DNA from: Pseudogracilibacillus auburnensis
GTDB taxonomy: Bacteria; Bacillota; Bacilli; Bacillales; Amphibacillaceae
Direction of reading: 5' to 3'
Length of the DNA stretch: 64,000 nucleotides
NCBI RefSeq assembly: GCF_003201975.1
Contig: NZ_QJJQ01000014.1
Coordinates: 84,460 to 148,459 of the forward strand
Below, in pieces: positions 44,758-53,702 of the stretch. Both the position numbers and the translations under genes were made by a program. The notes below the pieces were generated by a model. The model made no database searches. It was not told the DNA's origin and saw nothing but the letters and a program-made list of their open reading frames with translations. Every line of letters begins with the position of its first letter. Positions within the stretch are counted from its first letter, which is position 1.

Positions 44758-45708
44758 TCAATCAAATTTATATGTTCGTTCAGCAACTGGTATATTTAAC
44801 TCAGTAGCTGCCTCAGCCAAAAGATCCAAGCAGAAATAATAGTCCTGCTTGTAGACGATCTTATCGTCTTCTGTTTCGATGTAGATCATTTCATTTAGAT
44901 ACTGTCCTGACTCCGTTTCAAGTATCATGACAATAACTGGTTTTCCTAATAACGTATGATAGTGTGCTGTCTGCAAAGTGATCGTCGGGTCTAACATCGT
45001 ATCACGAATAGAATAGTTTCGGATCGTTTCCCTACCGAATTCCTGTCCAACATGCACAATATCGTTATATGCATTTTCAGAAAATAATGCTGCCATTGCA
45101 TCTGGATCACGACGATTAAACGCTTCAATAAATGCATTTACTATTGCGGTATCCGGAATTATTTGTTTCATGGTTTCCTCTGCATTCGACTCTTTTTCTG
45201 CTACTGATTTTAGTTTAACACGAGCTCGATATAAGATTGATTTAACAGCACTTTCTGTTGTCATTAACATCTCTGCTGTCTCCCGCGCAGTAAAGTCAAA
45301 TACATCAATGAGTAATATGGTGACAACTTGTCTTGGAGGTAACTGTTGCACAAGAAGCTCGATTGCTTCCTGCACTTCGAATTTATAGCTTACCACTTCG
45401 TCCTCCATTAAGTTTTCCTCTATGGAATACACGATCCTTTGTTGTTTACGACAATGATTCAGCCAAGTGTTCGTCGCAATACGAAACAAATAACTCTTCG
45501 GTATTAATGGTTGCCAAATTTGTCCTAAAGAAGCAAAAGCTTTCATTAACGTTTCTTGCACCAAATCTTCTGCATCCCACGGTGATCTTGTAAGCTTCCT
45601 ACAGTAATTCCAAAGATCAGTACGGTATGGTTCAATCATTTTGAGAAATTTTTTCTTCAAAGACCACGCTTCTCTTTCTAATGCTTGTAAATCGAAATCA
45701 TTTTTCAC
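44758..45708 (-). CDS. ECF sigma factor with SnoaL-like C-terminal domain
   Basis: The 316-aa protein opens with an ECF sigma-70 region 2 (YRTDLWNYCRKLTRSPWDAE, then DLVQETLMKAF) and region 4 (LPPRQVVTILLIDVFDFTARETAEML). These are joined to a SnoaL/NTF2-type domain (residues 190-310, with NAFIEAFNRRDPDAMAALFS). Such C-terminal extensions regulate some ECF groups without an anti-sigma factor. GTG 45708 follows GGAGG; the reading from 45846 is too long. No anti-sigma gene is adjacent. Confidence 0.88.
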   Translation of the reverse strand: MKNDFDLQALEREAWSLKKKFLKMIEPYRTDLWNYCRKLTRSPWDAEDLVQETLMKAFASLGQIWQPLIPKSYLFRIATNTWLNHCRKQQRIVYSIEENLMEDEVVSYKFEVQEAIELLVQQLPPRQVVTILLIDVFDFTARETAEMLMTTESAVKSILYRARVKLKSVAEKESNAEETMKQIIPDTAIVNAFIEAFNRRDPDAMAALFSENAYNDIVHVGQEFGRETIRNYSIRDTMLDPTITLQTAHYHTLLGKPVIVMILETESGQYLNEMIYIETEDDKIVYKQDYYFCLDLLAEAATELNIPVAERTYKFD

Positions 45709-45878
45709 CCTAATCCTCCTCGTTTTGTTGTCTACACTATATAGACACATGAAAGGGACAATTCGGTGCGGTGAAATGAAAAATATTTGCGAGAACGTTT
45801 TAAAATGAATGATTCCATTAAAGATGAACGAACAACTCCCTCCCATTGATATGGGATACGCTAAAGTTCTATGTTTGT

Positions 45879-47009
45879 CTACTTCAGCTTGCTTTTATCA
45901 TCCTTTCTTATCTCCTTTTTAATAGGTAATAAAATGACAATCGTTGTCCCTTTATCCTTTTCACTAGTTACAGAAATTTGCCCTTGATGAGCCGTCACTA
46001 ATTCTTTCACGATGGACATTCCTAGTCCATTACGACCCAATCTATTTTTAGCTAACGTTACACGATCAGAATCAAATAAATGATCAACTACCTCGCTCTC
46101 CATTCCTTTGCCATCGTCCTTCACGATAAATTGGATATGTGCATCGTTTACTTTTTCGATCATGACTTCGATATTTGTACCTTCATCATTATGAAGAACA
46201 GCATTCATTAAAATATTTTGAAAAATACGGTGGATAAGCTTTTCATCAATCTCCACCTGCATCCGATCAAAGGTGGAATGAAAACTAAAATGATATTTTT
46301 TTGCTCTTGGGTCATTGGCAATATCTGCCATGATCGTCTTCACAAATTCTATAATATTTACTTTGTTTAATTGGAGTGGGATCAGCGTCTCGATGTTATC
46401 CATTTGATAGGATAAATGAAGATCTTGAACTAAAGATTCAATATGCCTTGCTTTTCCTTCTATTTCTTGTAAAAAAGTTACTTTCTCTTCTTCGTTCCAA
46501 TTATATTGATCATTTAATAATAATGCAGAATAACCGGTAATATAAGTTAACGGCGTTTTTACATCATGAGAAATTCCGGCTATCCAATCTTTTTTCGCTT
46601 TTTCTAACTCCATTCGATCATGTTCTGCCTTTTGTAAGCTGACAGATAATGTATGGAGGTGAACAATAACTTCTTCGTACAGCCGGTATCGTCTTTTCAG
46701 CTTGTTTTTCTTCGTATAAATTTTTTGTTTCTTTGCCGGCGGGTCATAATTACCTTTGGATAAATTTGCAATCCATGAGATGATAAACCATAAAGGTCCA
46801 CCAAAATACCAGCTAAAAAAAATGCTACAAATAAGTATATTAATGGCAAAAACGACTAGAACGAATAAATCATAGTATTTATACTCTTCTGTTATATGTA
46901 AACTTGGCAATACTAATTCCATTGCTAGCGGCAACATCAATCCTAAACTTAGTAACCATGCAATAAAACCGACAATAAAATAAATACTAAAACGGATCTT
47001 CGTCTTCAT
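45879..47009 (-). CDS. Two-component sensor histidine kinase
   Basis: The 376-aa kinase has two membrane helices near residues 8-30 and 42-65, with a short outside loop, a charged linker and the kinase core: WIAGISHDVKTPLTYITGYS (H-box), NILMNAVLHNDEG (N-box) and GRNGLGMSIVKEL (G-box). Its small extracytoplasmic loop resembles the intramembrane-sensing kinases tied to ABC exporters. ATG 47009 follows AAGGGG. It overlaps the regulator gene by about 20 nt. It lies next to a divergent ABC exporter. Confidence 0.9.
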   Translation of the reverse strand: MKTKIRFSIYFIVGFIAWLLSLGLMLPLAMELVLPSLHITEEYKYYDLFVLVVFAINILICSIFFSWYFGGPLWFIISWIANLSKGNYDPPAKKQKIYTKKNKLKRRYRLYEEVIVHLHTLSVSLQKAEHDRMELEKAKKDWIAGISHDVKTPLTYITGYSALLLNDQYNWNEEEKVTFLQEIEGKARHIESLVQDLHLSYQMDNIETLIPLQLNKVNIIEFVKTIMADIANDPRAKKYHFSFHSTFDRMQVEIDEKLIHRIFQNILMNAVLHNDEGTNIEVMIEKVNDAHIQFIVKDDGKGMESEVVDHLFDSDRVTLAKNRLGRNGLGMSIVKELVTAHQGQISVTSEKDKGTTIVILLPIKKEIRKDDKSKLK

Positions 47010-47733
47010 TGTTATCCCCTTGTTTCGGTGGAATGAATTTATATCCAATCCCTCTTAAATTAATAATCATCTCTGGAGATTTAGGATCAATTTCAAGCTT
47101 TTTTCTAATTCTTGATATATGCATGGCAACCGTCTTTTCTCCTCCAAAACCTAGATCTTCCCACACATGTTCATAAATTTGTGCAGAAGTAAAAATACGG
47201 TTTGGATTTTTAAAAAAGAAATGAAGCAGCTGTAATTCTTTCGCAGTACACTCGATTGGCACCCCATCAACAATAAGTGTTGCATCCGTTATGTTCAGTG
47301 TTATTCTGCCAAAATCATATTCTTCCCTATGAGCATCCACATGTGACTTTTTAGTTAATAAATGTTGTCTACGAAATAAAGCTTCAATTCTAGCAACGAC
47401 TTCTAACGGATTAAATGGTTTTGTAATATAGTCATCTCCTCCGATGCCTAAGCCAGTTAATTTATCAAAATCACTAGAACAAGAGGTAATGAAAATAATT
47501 TGGGTATTTGAATATTTTCGAATTTCTCTACATAAATCAAATCCATTATCATCAGGTAACATCACATCTAATAAAATAAGATCAAACTCATTATTTTTCA
47601 CATAGGATAATGTTTCAGCCCCAGTTGTTGCACAAGTTATATGGTGATAACGTTCCTTTTTCAATGTAATTTCAAGCAACTGAAGAATCCCTTTTTCATC
47701 ATCTACAATAAGAATTTTTTCTTGCTTAATCAT
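46987..47733 (-). CDS. OmpR-family response regulator
   Basis: The 248-aa regulator has a receiver with VDDE, Asp in DLILLDVMLPDDNG and Lys in YITKPFNP, then a winged helix (ELQLLHFFFKNPNRIFTSAQ, TVAMHISRIRKKLEID). ATG 47733 follows a nine-G tract, which would act as ribosome site. Its gene lies divergent to the ABC transporter operon with a 150-bp gap. That is the usual place for a regulator of an antimicrobial-peptide exporter; the link is inferred. Confidence 0.92.
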   Translation of the reverse strand: MIKQEKILIVDDEKGILQLLEITLKKERYHHITCATTGAETLSYVKNNEFDLILLDVMLPDDNGFDLCREIRKYSNTQIIFITSCSSDFDKLTGLGIGGDDYITKPFNPLEVVARIEALFRRQHLLTKKSHVDAHREEYDFGRITLNITDATLIVDGVPIECTAKELQLLHFFFKNPNRIFTSAQIYEHVWEDLGFGGEKTVAMHISRIRKKLEIDPKSPEMIINLRGIGYKFIPPKQGDNNEDEDPF

Positions 47734-47884
47734 CTATTTCCCCCCCCCGTAAGCCGGTAATTATAGCATACCATACGAATCTTTTAAGATAGAAAAATAT
47801 TACATTGATTTTTACTCGATTTTACCTTCCTGTTACTTTGCATCGTTATACTTGGTGCAGCAAGTAAATAAAAGAGGTGTGATT

Positions 47885-48766
47885 ATGGAACTATCCATTC
47901 AACATGTAACAAAAAAGTACGGTAAAAATGAGGTGATTAAAGATGTAACTTGTTCATTAAACAAAGGAGTAATCGGTTTACTAGGCCCAAACGGAGCTGG
48001 CAAATCAACGTTAATGCGGATGCTAGCTACGATTGAAAAGCCTACCTCGGGAGTAATTAAATGGAATCAGATCGACATTTCCTCTTCACCAAATAAATTG
48101 CGACCAAAACTCGGGTATTTGCCACAAGATTTTGGAGTATATCCAAATATGAACCCTGTTGAGTTTTTAGAATATATTGCAGCGATAAAAGGTTTGTCGA
48201 TGAAAGTAGCTAAGAAAAGAATCGATGAGCTTTTAGAAGTTCTAAATTTAGTGGCGAATAAAAAACAGTTATTAGGTAGATTTTCTGGAGGAATGCGACA
48301 ACGAGTTGGGATTGCGCAAGCTTTATTAAATGACCCTGACTTTCTTATCGTTGATGAACCGACAGTCGGATTAGACCCCGAGGAACGGATTCGGTTTAGA
48401 AATTTACTTTCCACATTAGCATCGGATCGAATTATTATTTTATCGACCCATATCGTTACAGATATTGAGTCCATCGCACCAAATATTGCACTTTTATCAA
48501 ATGGTAAGCTAGTAAATTTTACGACACCTGAGGAACTGATTCGACAAGTAGAACAAAAAGTGTGGAACTGTGTGGTTTCAAGTGATAGCCTACAAAGATT
48601 ACAAAAAAGCCATACTGTAAGTAGTGCGATTCATCGTAGTGATGGAATTCATGCACGGGTTGTTTCCGATCTTTGTCCAACTTCAAATGCAACACTTACT
48701 CCTGCTTCTTTAGAAGATGCTTATTTATATTTTGTCTCAGGAAAAGAGGCAATGGCAAATGAATAA
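47885..48766 (+). CDS. ABC transporter ATP-binding protein
   Basis: The 293-aa ATPase has Walker A GLLGPNGAGKST, the signature FSGGMRQRVGIAQ, Walker B DFLIVDEPTVGLD and the switch His in ILSTHIVTDIE. The 70-residue C-terminal extension is variable. It belongs to the ABC-2 exporter class. ATG 47885 follows AGAGGTG. It overlaps the permease start by 8 nt. The downstream permease and lipoprotein complete the export unit. Confidence 0.92.
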   Translation: MELSIQHVTKKYGKNEVIKDVTCSLNKGVIGLLGPNGAGKSTLMRMLATIEKPTSGVIKWNQIDISSSPNKLRPKLGYLPQDFGVYPNMNPVEFLEYIAAIKGLSMKVAKKRIDELLEVLNLVANKKQLLGRFSGGMRQRVGIAQALLNDPDFLIVDEPTVGLDPEERIRFRNLLSTLASDRIIILSTHIVTDIESIAPNIALLSNGKLVNFTTPEELIRQVEQKVWNCVVSSDSLQRLQKSHTVSSAIHRSDGIHARVVSDLCPTSNATLTPASLEDAYLYFVSGKEAMANE

Positions 48767-50315
48767 TTTTTATTTGATAAAAAATAGTGTGATGAAACAA
48801 ATAAGAACGTACCCATTCTTAATTACAATTGGGATTACTTTGTTTTGTGGATATGCCTTTGTTCCAGCAGCAACAGCAGGTTATGAAGTTTTTTATATTG
48901 GCGGTGTCCGTGGTATCTATAATTCTGCGTGGCTTGGCGGTGTCGCCGCAATGGTGTCTACCATTTTTTTATGGTTATTTGGTTTCTACCTATTGCGAAG
49001 TCAAATCTCGGATGATGAACGATTAAAAGTTGGACAAATAATTGCCGCTAGTTCAATAAGTAATGTACGCTATATTTTTAGTAAAGCTTTTGCTAACTTT
49101 TGTATATTATCCATTATTGCTAGTATTTTAATGGTTGCTTTCATGGCGATGCAACTATTACGAGGAGAAGATGATACGATTCAACTCTGGCAATATGTCG
49201 GTCCCTTTATATTCGTTACTTTACCGGCATTATTTGTCCTTTCATCATTTACTATATTTTTCGATGTGTTTCGCTGGTTAAAGGGAGTAATCGGAAATAT
49301 TATCTTTTTTGCCTTATGGATCTTTTTTGCCGTAATTTCCATTGAAAAGCCTACTAGTTTGTTCAATGCTCTTGGGTTCGATGTGATCATGTCTAACGCT
49401 GAGAAAGATGCCGCTACAGAATTCGCAATGAGTAATTTTGGAGCAAGTTTTGGGTATTATCCAGTTGACGGGCCAGTCCAAACATTTATTTGGCAAGGAG
49501 TAGATTGGGATTTTTCTTTGTTAACATTACGTCTTATTTGGTTACTCATATCCATTACTATTCTGATCATAAGTGCAATGGTTTTTAATCGCTTTAAACA
49601 TAGTAAGGGTCATACTAAAAAGAAAAACATCGATATTTTTCAGCCATACAAGAAAGAGGAAATCTCGTTAAAGGAACAAAAAGAGGAATATAACTTAACA
49701 CCTTTAATTAAGAAAAGCCGGATTCGTTTCATCCCTTTAATCAAAGCTGAACTACTCATCATGGTAAAAGGTTTTTCTATTTGGATGTATTTACTTTGTG
49801 CTAGCATTATCCTACTAAGTGCCTTTCTACCTTTAACAGTCATGAAGAGCTGGGTTTCCTTTATTATTATTTTGCCAATTGCTATTTGGTCGCGGATGGG
49901 TACAAAAGAAAAACACTTCTTTACAAAAGATTTGATCATATCAAGTGGTCCATCATTTCCTAGAGTTGTCTCTCTTTGGATTGCCGGATTGTCAGTAGGA
50001 TGTATCGTATCTTTAGGAGTCCTTATCCGCTTTATGATAGAAGGTCAAATGTCACAATTTTTATCATGGGTGATTGGCATTATGTTCATTCCAACCTTAG
50101 CTCTTGCGTTAGGAAGCGTTAGTGGGACAAAAAAACTGTTTGAAATCATCTTTTTGCTCTGGTGGTATTTAGGACCAATGAATGGTATACCTTATTTAGA
50201 TTTCCTAGGCATGATGAACAATCATGAAGTATTCTACCTTATCTCAACGGTTATTTTATTGATTTTCATCATGCTTTATAGTCGAGTACAAGCAAATGAA
50301 ATAAATTTTAAATGA
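48759..50315 (+). CDS. ABC-2-type transporter permease
   Basis: This 518-aa hydrophobic protein has about 12 membrane segments in two blocks of six (residues 15-270 and 330-510), with a charged cytoplasmic loop between them (KHSKGHTKKKNIDIFQPYKK near 285). No recognised catalytic site is present. Length and block structure suggest a fused pair of six-helix units. ATG 48759 lies inside the end of the ATPase gene. The substrate may be a peptide antibiotic or lipid; this is not shown by sequence. Confidence 0.85.
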   Translation: MNNFYLIKNSVMKQIRTYPFLITIGITLFCGYAFVPAATAGYEVFYIGGVRGIYNSAWLGGVAAMVSTIFLWLFGFYLLRSQISDDERLKVGQIIAASSISNVRYIFSKAFANFCILSIIASILMVAFMAMQLLRGEDDTIQLWQYVGPFIFVTLPALFVLSSFTIFFDVFRWLKGVIGNIIFFALWIFFAVISIEKPTSLFNALGFDVIMSNAEKDAATEFAMSNFGASFGYYPVDGPVQTFIWQGVDWDFSLLTLRLIWLLISITILIISAMVFNRFKHSKGHTKKKNIDIFQPYKKEEISLKEQKEEYNLTPLIKKSRIRFIPLIKAELLIMVKGFSIWMYLLCASIILLSAFLPLTVMKSWVSFIIILPIAIWSRMGTKEKHFFTKDLIISSGPSFPRVVSLWIAGLSVGCIVSLGVLIRFMIEGQMSQFLSWVIGIMFIPTLALALGSVSGTKKLFEIIFLLWWYLGPMNGIPYLDFLGMMNNHEVFYLISTVILLIFIMLYSRVQANEINFK

Positions 50316-50325
50316 GGTGAAAGTC

Positions 50326-50931
50326 TTGAAACATTTACGAATAAAAGCATCCTTCATTTTCACAATTTGTTTAATCGTCCTTCTTACTGGATGCAAAGAG
50401 GCAGAAGAACATGTAGAAACATGGAAGACGGCAGAAATAGACGAAATGGAGATTGTTGCAAATGGTAACAATATTGAATTTTCCCCAACAGATATGGAAG
50501 AAATAACCGTGCGTATGAAAAGTAGTAGCGAGTTACCGTATATTTTGGATGGAACAGTACTAAGGGTTCATGCAGAAGATTCATCTAACTTCATCAATTT
50601 TAAAACAAATACAATTCAAATAGATGTACCTACTACTCTTTTTAAAAAAATCAGTCTCAAGACAACATCAGGGAACATTATTGGTCAAAATCTGCTCGCT
50701 GAAGAAATATTGATTCATACGGATTCAGGAAATATTGATTTAGAACTTGATCCAACGTTATCCGTTCAATTGGATGTAGTGAATGAAACTGGTAAAATTA
50801 ACACTTCACTCGTAGCGAAGGAGGAAATTAAACAGACCGGTTCTGGTCATGAACTAAGTGGGACTTTTGGTGATGGAGATGATTCGTTAATGAAAGTTCA
50901 GTCTGTTTCGGGGAGTATTACGATCGAATAA
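50326..50931 (+). CDS. DUF4097-like lipoprotein
   Basis: The 201-aa protein has a lipoprotein signal (IFTICLIVLLTGC) and then a beta-helical DUF4097-type body. That body shows repeated short strands such as LKTTSGNIIGQNLLAEEI and HTDSGNIDLEL, ending in VQSVSGSITIE. TTG 50326 lies 7 nt after GAGGTGA; GTG 50317 overlaps the ribosome site. It is the third gene of the ABC unit and may sit on the outer membrane face beside the permease. Confidence 0.78.
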   Translation: MKHLRIKASFIFTICLIVLLTGCKEAEEHVETWKTAEIDEMEIVANGNNIEFSPTDMEEITVRMKSSSELPYILDGTVLRVHAEDSSNFINFKTNTIQIDVPTTLFKKISLKTTSGNIIGQNLLAEEILIHTDSGNIDLELDPTLSVQLDVVNETGKINTSLVAKEEIKQTGSGHELSGTFGDGDDSLMKVQSVSGSITIE

Positions 50932-50953
50932 ACGAGATAAAATGTACGTTTTG

Positions 50954-50977
50954 AGAGAGGGATGCTCCTCTCTTTTA
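50954..50977 (+). terminator. Rho-independent terminator after the ABC unit
   Basis: AGAGAGG (50954-50960) pairs with CCTCTCT (50967-50973), then TTTT. Confidence 0.8.
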
Positions 50978-51089
50978 TTATTTAATGCAGTGTGCAGTTC
51001 TTGATCTGTTCGTTAGACTTAGTACATTTAAAATTATTTCAGTAACATTCCAGTGAAAATAGGAAATCTCATCATCACAAAGGGATCAT

Positions 51090-51118
51090 TTGTTCCTATT
51101 TCTATTTAATGATATAAT
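51090..51118 (+). promoter_or_regulatory. Sigma-A-type promoter for the Rpn gene
   Basis: TTGTTC (51090-51095), a 17-bp spacer and a perfect TATAAT (51113-51118) lie 48 bp before the ATG. Confidence 0.6.
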
Positions 51119-51165
51119 AGAAGCAATTGCCAATTAGCATACAGCTCAATGGAGGTTATGATATA

Positions 51166-52089
51166 ATGAGATTGACAAAACGAAGAGTCTCACAGTTTTA
51201 TTTATATCGAAAATGTCCGAATATTCATTTAAAAGAAAAAGGCTCAAGCTATACGAACCATGATTTGTTGTTTAAGCAACTCATTCGTTATTTTTTCAAA
51301 GATTTTTTGTTTGCATTTTTTCCAAATATTTACGAGCAATTAGATTTAAACTCGATTACGTTTTTATCTGGAGAAGTTTTTACGGATATTGTTAAAGGAA
51401 GCTCTAGAAGGCTTGATTTAGTCATCAACATGAAAATAAAGAATACAGAATCTATGATTATTATTCATGTTGAACCACAAAGTTCGATACAGACTGATTT
51501 TCATGAACGCATGTTTCAATATTACAGTTTGCTTTATAATGAATACCGTAAGCCAATTATTCCAATTGCAATATTCAGTTATCTCAATCATTGGGAACAA
51601 AATCAATTTAACATGAAAGTATTAGATAAAACCTATTTATCATTTAAATACCATACCCTACATTTGAAGAAAATGTATTGGCGAGATTATTTGAAAAAGG
51701 ATAATCCGGTTGTTGCTGCATTACTTAGTAAAATGGACTTCAAAGAGGAAGAGAAATATAAAGTAAAAGCAGAATTTGTACGAATGTTATGGCGACTACA
51801 ATTAAATGAAGCTGATCAACGTCTACTATATGGCTTTTTTGAAACATATGTAACATTAACAGAAAAAGAGGAGGCGAAATTTGTGGAATCAGTAAAAGAA
51901 TTTGACCATGCAGAGGAAATATTGAATATTCCAATCTCCTATGAAGAGAAAGGAAGGAAACAAGGGATGAAGGAAGGTAAAAAAGAGGTTGCCATAGAAT
52001 TGTTAAGAGAGGGTATGCCCATAGAACTTATTCAAAAAACGACAAAGATAACGATTAATGAACTAAAAGAACTGAAGAAACAGTTGTAA
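51166..52089 (+). CDS. Rpn-family (YhgA-like) PD-(D/E)XK nuclease / transposase-like protein
   Basis: The 307-aa protein begins with a PD-(D/E)XK core: LFKQLIRYFFKDFLFAFFP, then RRLDLVINMKI (metal Asp) and IIIHVEPQSSI (Glu and Gln of the active site). The C-terminal 100 residues are helical and contain a Lys/Glu-rich repeat (GRKQGMKEGKKE) typical of this group. Known relatives (RpnA) cut DNA in vitro and promote recombination. ATG 51166 follows GGAGG. Such genes are often horizontally acquired, which fits the eroded region that follows. Confidence 0.85.
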   Translation: MRLTKRRVSQFYLYRKCPNIHLKEKGSSYTNHDLLFKQLIRYFFKDFLFAFFPNIYEQLDLNSITFLSGEVFTDIVKGSSRRLDLVINMKIKNTESMIIIHVEPQSSIQTDFHERMFQYYSLLYNEYRKPIIPIAIFSYLNHWEQNQFNMKVLDKTYLSFKYHTLHLKKMYWRDYLKKDNPVVAALLSKMDFKEEEKYKVKAEFVRMLWRLQLNEADQRLLYGFFETYVTLTEKEEAKFVESVKEFDHAEEILNIPISYEEKGRKQGMKEGKKEVAIELLREGMPIELIQKTTKITINELKELKKQL

Positions 52090-52120
52090 GGTATATATTC
52101 AAACTTAAGGTATTTTATGA

Positions 52121-52156
52121 GGACTAGTAAAGACTGACTTTACTAAGTCCTTGTTT
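52121..52156 (+). terminator. Terminator after the Rpn gene
   Basis: GGACTAGTAAAG pairs with CTTTACTAAGTCC with one bulge (52121-52150), followed by TTGTTT. Confidence 0.75.
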
Positions 52157-52342
52157 ATTATTAATTCCAATTCGCTACGATATGAAAGATTATCATTTTT
52201 CGATTTCACTTAATCAACAGCATTTCCTAACTCATCAATAAAAGCATGAACGATAATTTTATTAAAAAACAATTGCTAAAATTTTTATAACATAATACGA
52301 TCATAATGTAGTGAAAATAAGTCTAGAGAAAGGAGAGAAAGT

Positions 52343-52873
52343 ATGAATTTTCAAGTAGAAACTCTCCCAAATTACCGGATTGCATATATGAGAAAGATTG
52401 GTCCATACGGTTCTACGAATGCACAAGCAATGGAGCGGATTTGAAAACTTGGCATTCGCCAAGCCTTTACTGCGAATGCCTTAGTTGCACTTATGCAGTA
52501 AGAAAGGATTTCTTATCTGCTAAAAAACTGGGCTAAAGGGAAAAACTTTATGGAATCGTCTATTATATTGGGAATTCCACAAGATAATCCTGAAACAACG
52601 CCGCCTGAAAAATGTAGGTATGATGCTTGTGTTGTAATACCAGATGATTATCAAGTGGATCATTCAATTTGTGAAGGTAAACTGTCAGGTGGGAAATATG
52701 TTGTTTTCAAAATTAAGCATACGGTAGAAGCCATTCAAGAAGCATGGGAAAAAATTTTTCCTACCTTATACGCTAATGGATACCAGATCGACGATAAGCC
52801 AATTTTGGAAAGATATGCGGATGATATGATAAACGATCATTACTGTGAAATATGTGTACCTATAAAACCGTGA
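52343..52873 (+). pseudogene. GyrI-like effector-binding protein, interrupted by an 81-bp repeat
   Basis: ATG 52343 follows AGGAG and opens NFQVETLPNYRIAYMRKIGP and YGSTNAQAMERI, typical of the GyrI/Rob effector-binding fold. A stop follows at once. The frame resumes at 52523 as KNWAKGKNFMESSIILGIPQ and runs to CEICVPIKP at 52873. Removing bases 52442-52522 joins ERI to KNW in frame, giving about 149 aa. The gap is filled by a repeat also found at 62216. The 81 bases keep the frame but bring in a TGA, so the gene is inactivated by insertion. Confidence 0.88.
52442..52522 (+). repeat. 81-bp dispersed repeat (copy 1)
   Basis: The element begins TGAAAACTTGGCATT, contains the hairpin CTTGGC-ATTC-GCCAAG and the word CTTAGTTGCACTTATGCAGT, and ends TTATCTGCTA. 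A related copy on the same strand is at 62216-62300 (about 80% alike by eye). No reading frame is contained. Confidence 0.8.
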
Positions 52874-52941
52874 TTATTTTTGAGACGATAAAAAGAAGAG
52901 CTAGTGAAGATAAATGCTCTTCTTTCTTTTTCAATATTCCT

Positions 52942-53028
52942 TCATTCTACATCACTACAATACTTCACTGGTAATAATTCTTTATGACACTTTACTAACT
53001 TACCGTTATAACTAACAGATTGACTACC
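52942..53028 (-). pseudogene. Truncated second copy of the cytidine deaminase 3' end
   Basis: The minus strand reads SYNGKLVKCHKELLPVKYCS followed by DVE and a stop. That closely matches the last 25 residues of the deaminase at 53703-54137 (NGELVKCNVLELLPEKYCSD). DNA identity is high across about 85 bp, then it ends. A tandem duplication, later mostly lost or replaced by the GNAT gene between the copies, would explain it. Confidence 0.8.
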
Positions 53029-53045
53029 CCTTTTTTAAAAAATTA

Positions 53046-53507
53046 CTATAGTTGTTTATAAACAAACTCACGATATTTTACAAAGTTATTTTTTTTATAG
53101 AATTCTTTAGCGACTTTATTTTCAACCCAATAATCCAATTCTACTAAATCAATTCCTTTTTCATATGATAAGTTGTAAATGTATTTCATTAAACTTGTAC
53201 CATAACCTTTGTTTCTTTTCATATCATCAATGCTAATCTGATGTACATATATTGACTTATAAGCCTTTTTAAATGGATTTACTTTGTATTCCTTAATCTC
53301 TATCCAAGCATAGCCTACAGCTTTTCTATCGTCTTCTAATAATAGAAAGATGTCATTTTTATTCTCCATAAGTTTCTCGAAGAATTCTTTTACTTCCTCA
53401 CAATTATATTGATTAAAATGCATAGGGTATAAGGAAAAATGTAAATCTTGCACCGGTTTACTTAACCTTGCAACCAATCCAAAATTTTTAGTTTGACTTA
53501 TCTTCAT
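53046..53507 (-). CDS. GNAT-family N-acetyltransferase
   Basis: The 153-aa protein has the GNAT core: VGYAWIEIKEY near residue 64, then IYVHQISIDDMKRNKGYGTS (R-N-K-G-Y-G acetyl-CoA loop) and the closing VENKVAKEFYKKNNFVKYRE. ATG 53507 follows GGAGG. It lies between the deaminase and the deaminase stump, so it may have arrived with, or moved into, the duplicated interval. The substrate is unknown. Confidence 0.88.
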   Translation of the reverse strand: MKISQTKNFGLVARLSKPVQDLHFSLYPMHFNQYNCEEVKEFFEKLMENKNDIFLLLEDDRKAVGYAWIEIKEYKVNPFKKAYKSIYVHQISIDDMKRNKGYGTSLMKYIYNLSYEKGIDLVELDYWVENKVAKEFYKKNNFVKYREFVYKQL

Positions 53508-53702
53508 GTTAATCCTCCATTAGTCAATAGTTATTACGAATTTTTTCCTTTCCATAAACTCTCTTCAGTTAGCTCTTCGATTATTTACAATGTACTCAAA
53601 CTATGCAAGACCAAATGAAGTTCAACACCTGTCTTTTGTACTAATAATTATTCGTAATTCTTTTAAAACAATATTCTACCTTTTTTGACCCGGTTTTTAA
53701 CA
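53508..53702. other. Short intergenic stretch
   Basis: No gene seen. It carries the upstream region of the GNAT gene. Confidence 0.4.

Noticed and set aside
48067..48474. 135-aa reading frame opposite the ABC ATPase
   Set aside because: It mirrors strongly conserved ATPase motifs and has no ribosome site; a shadow frame.
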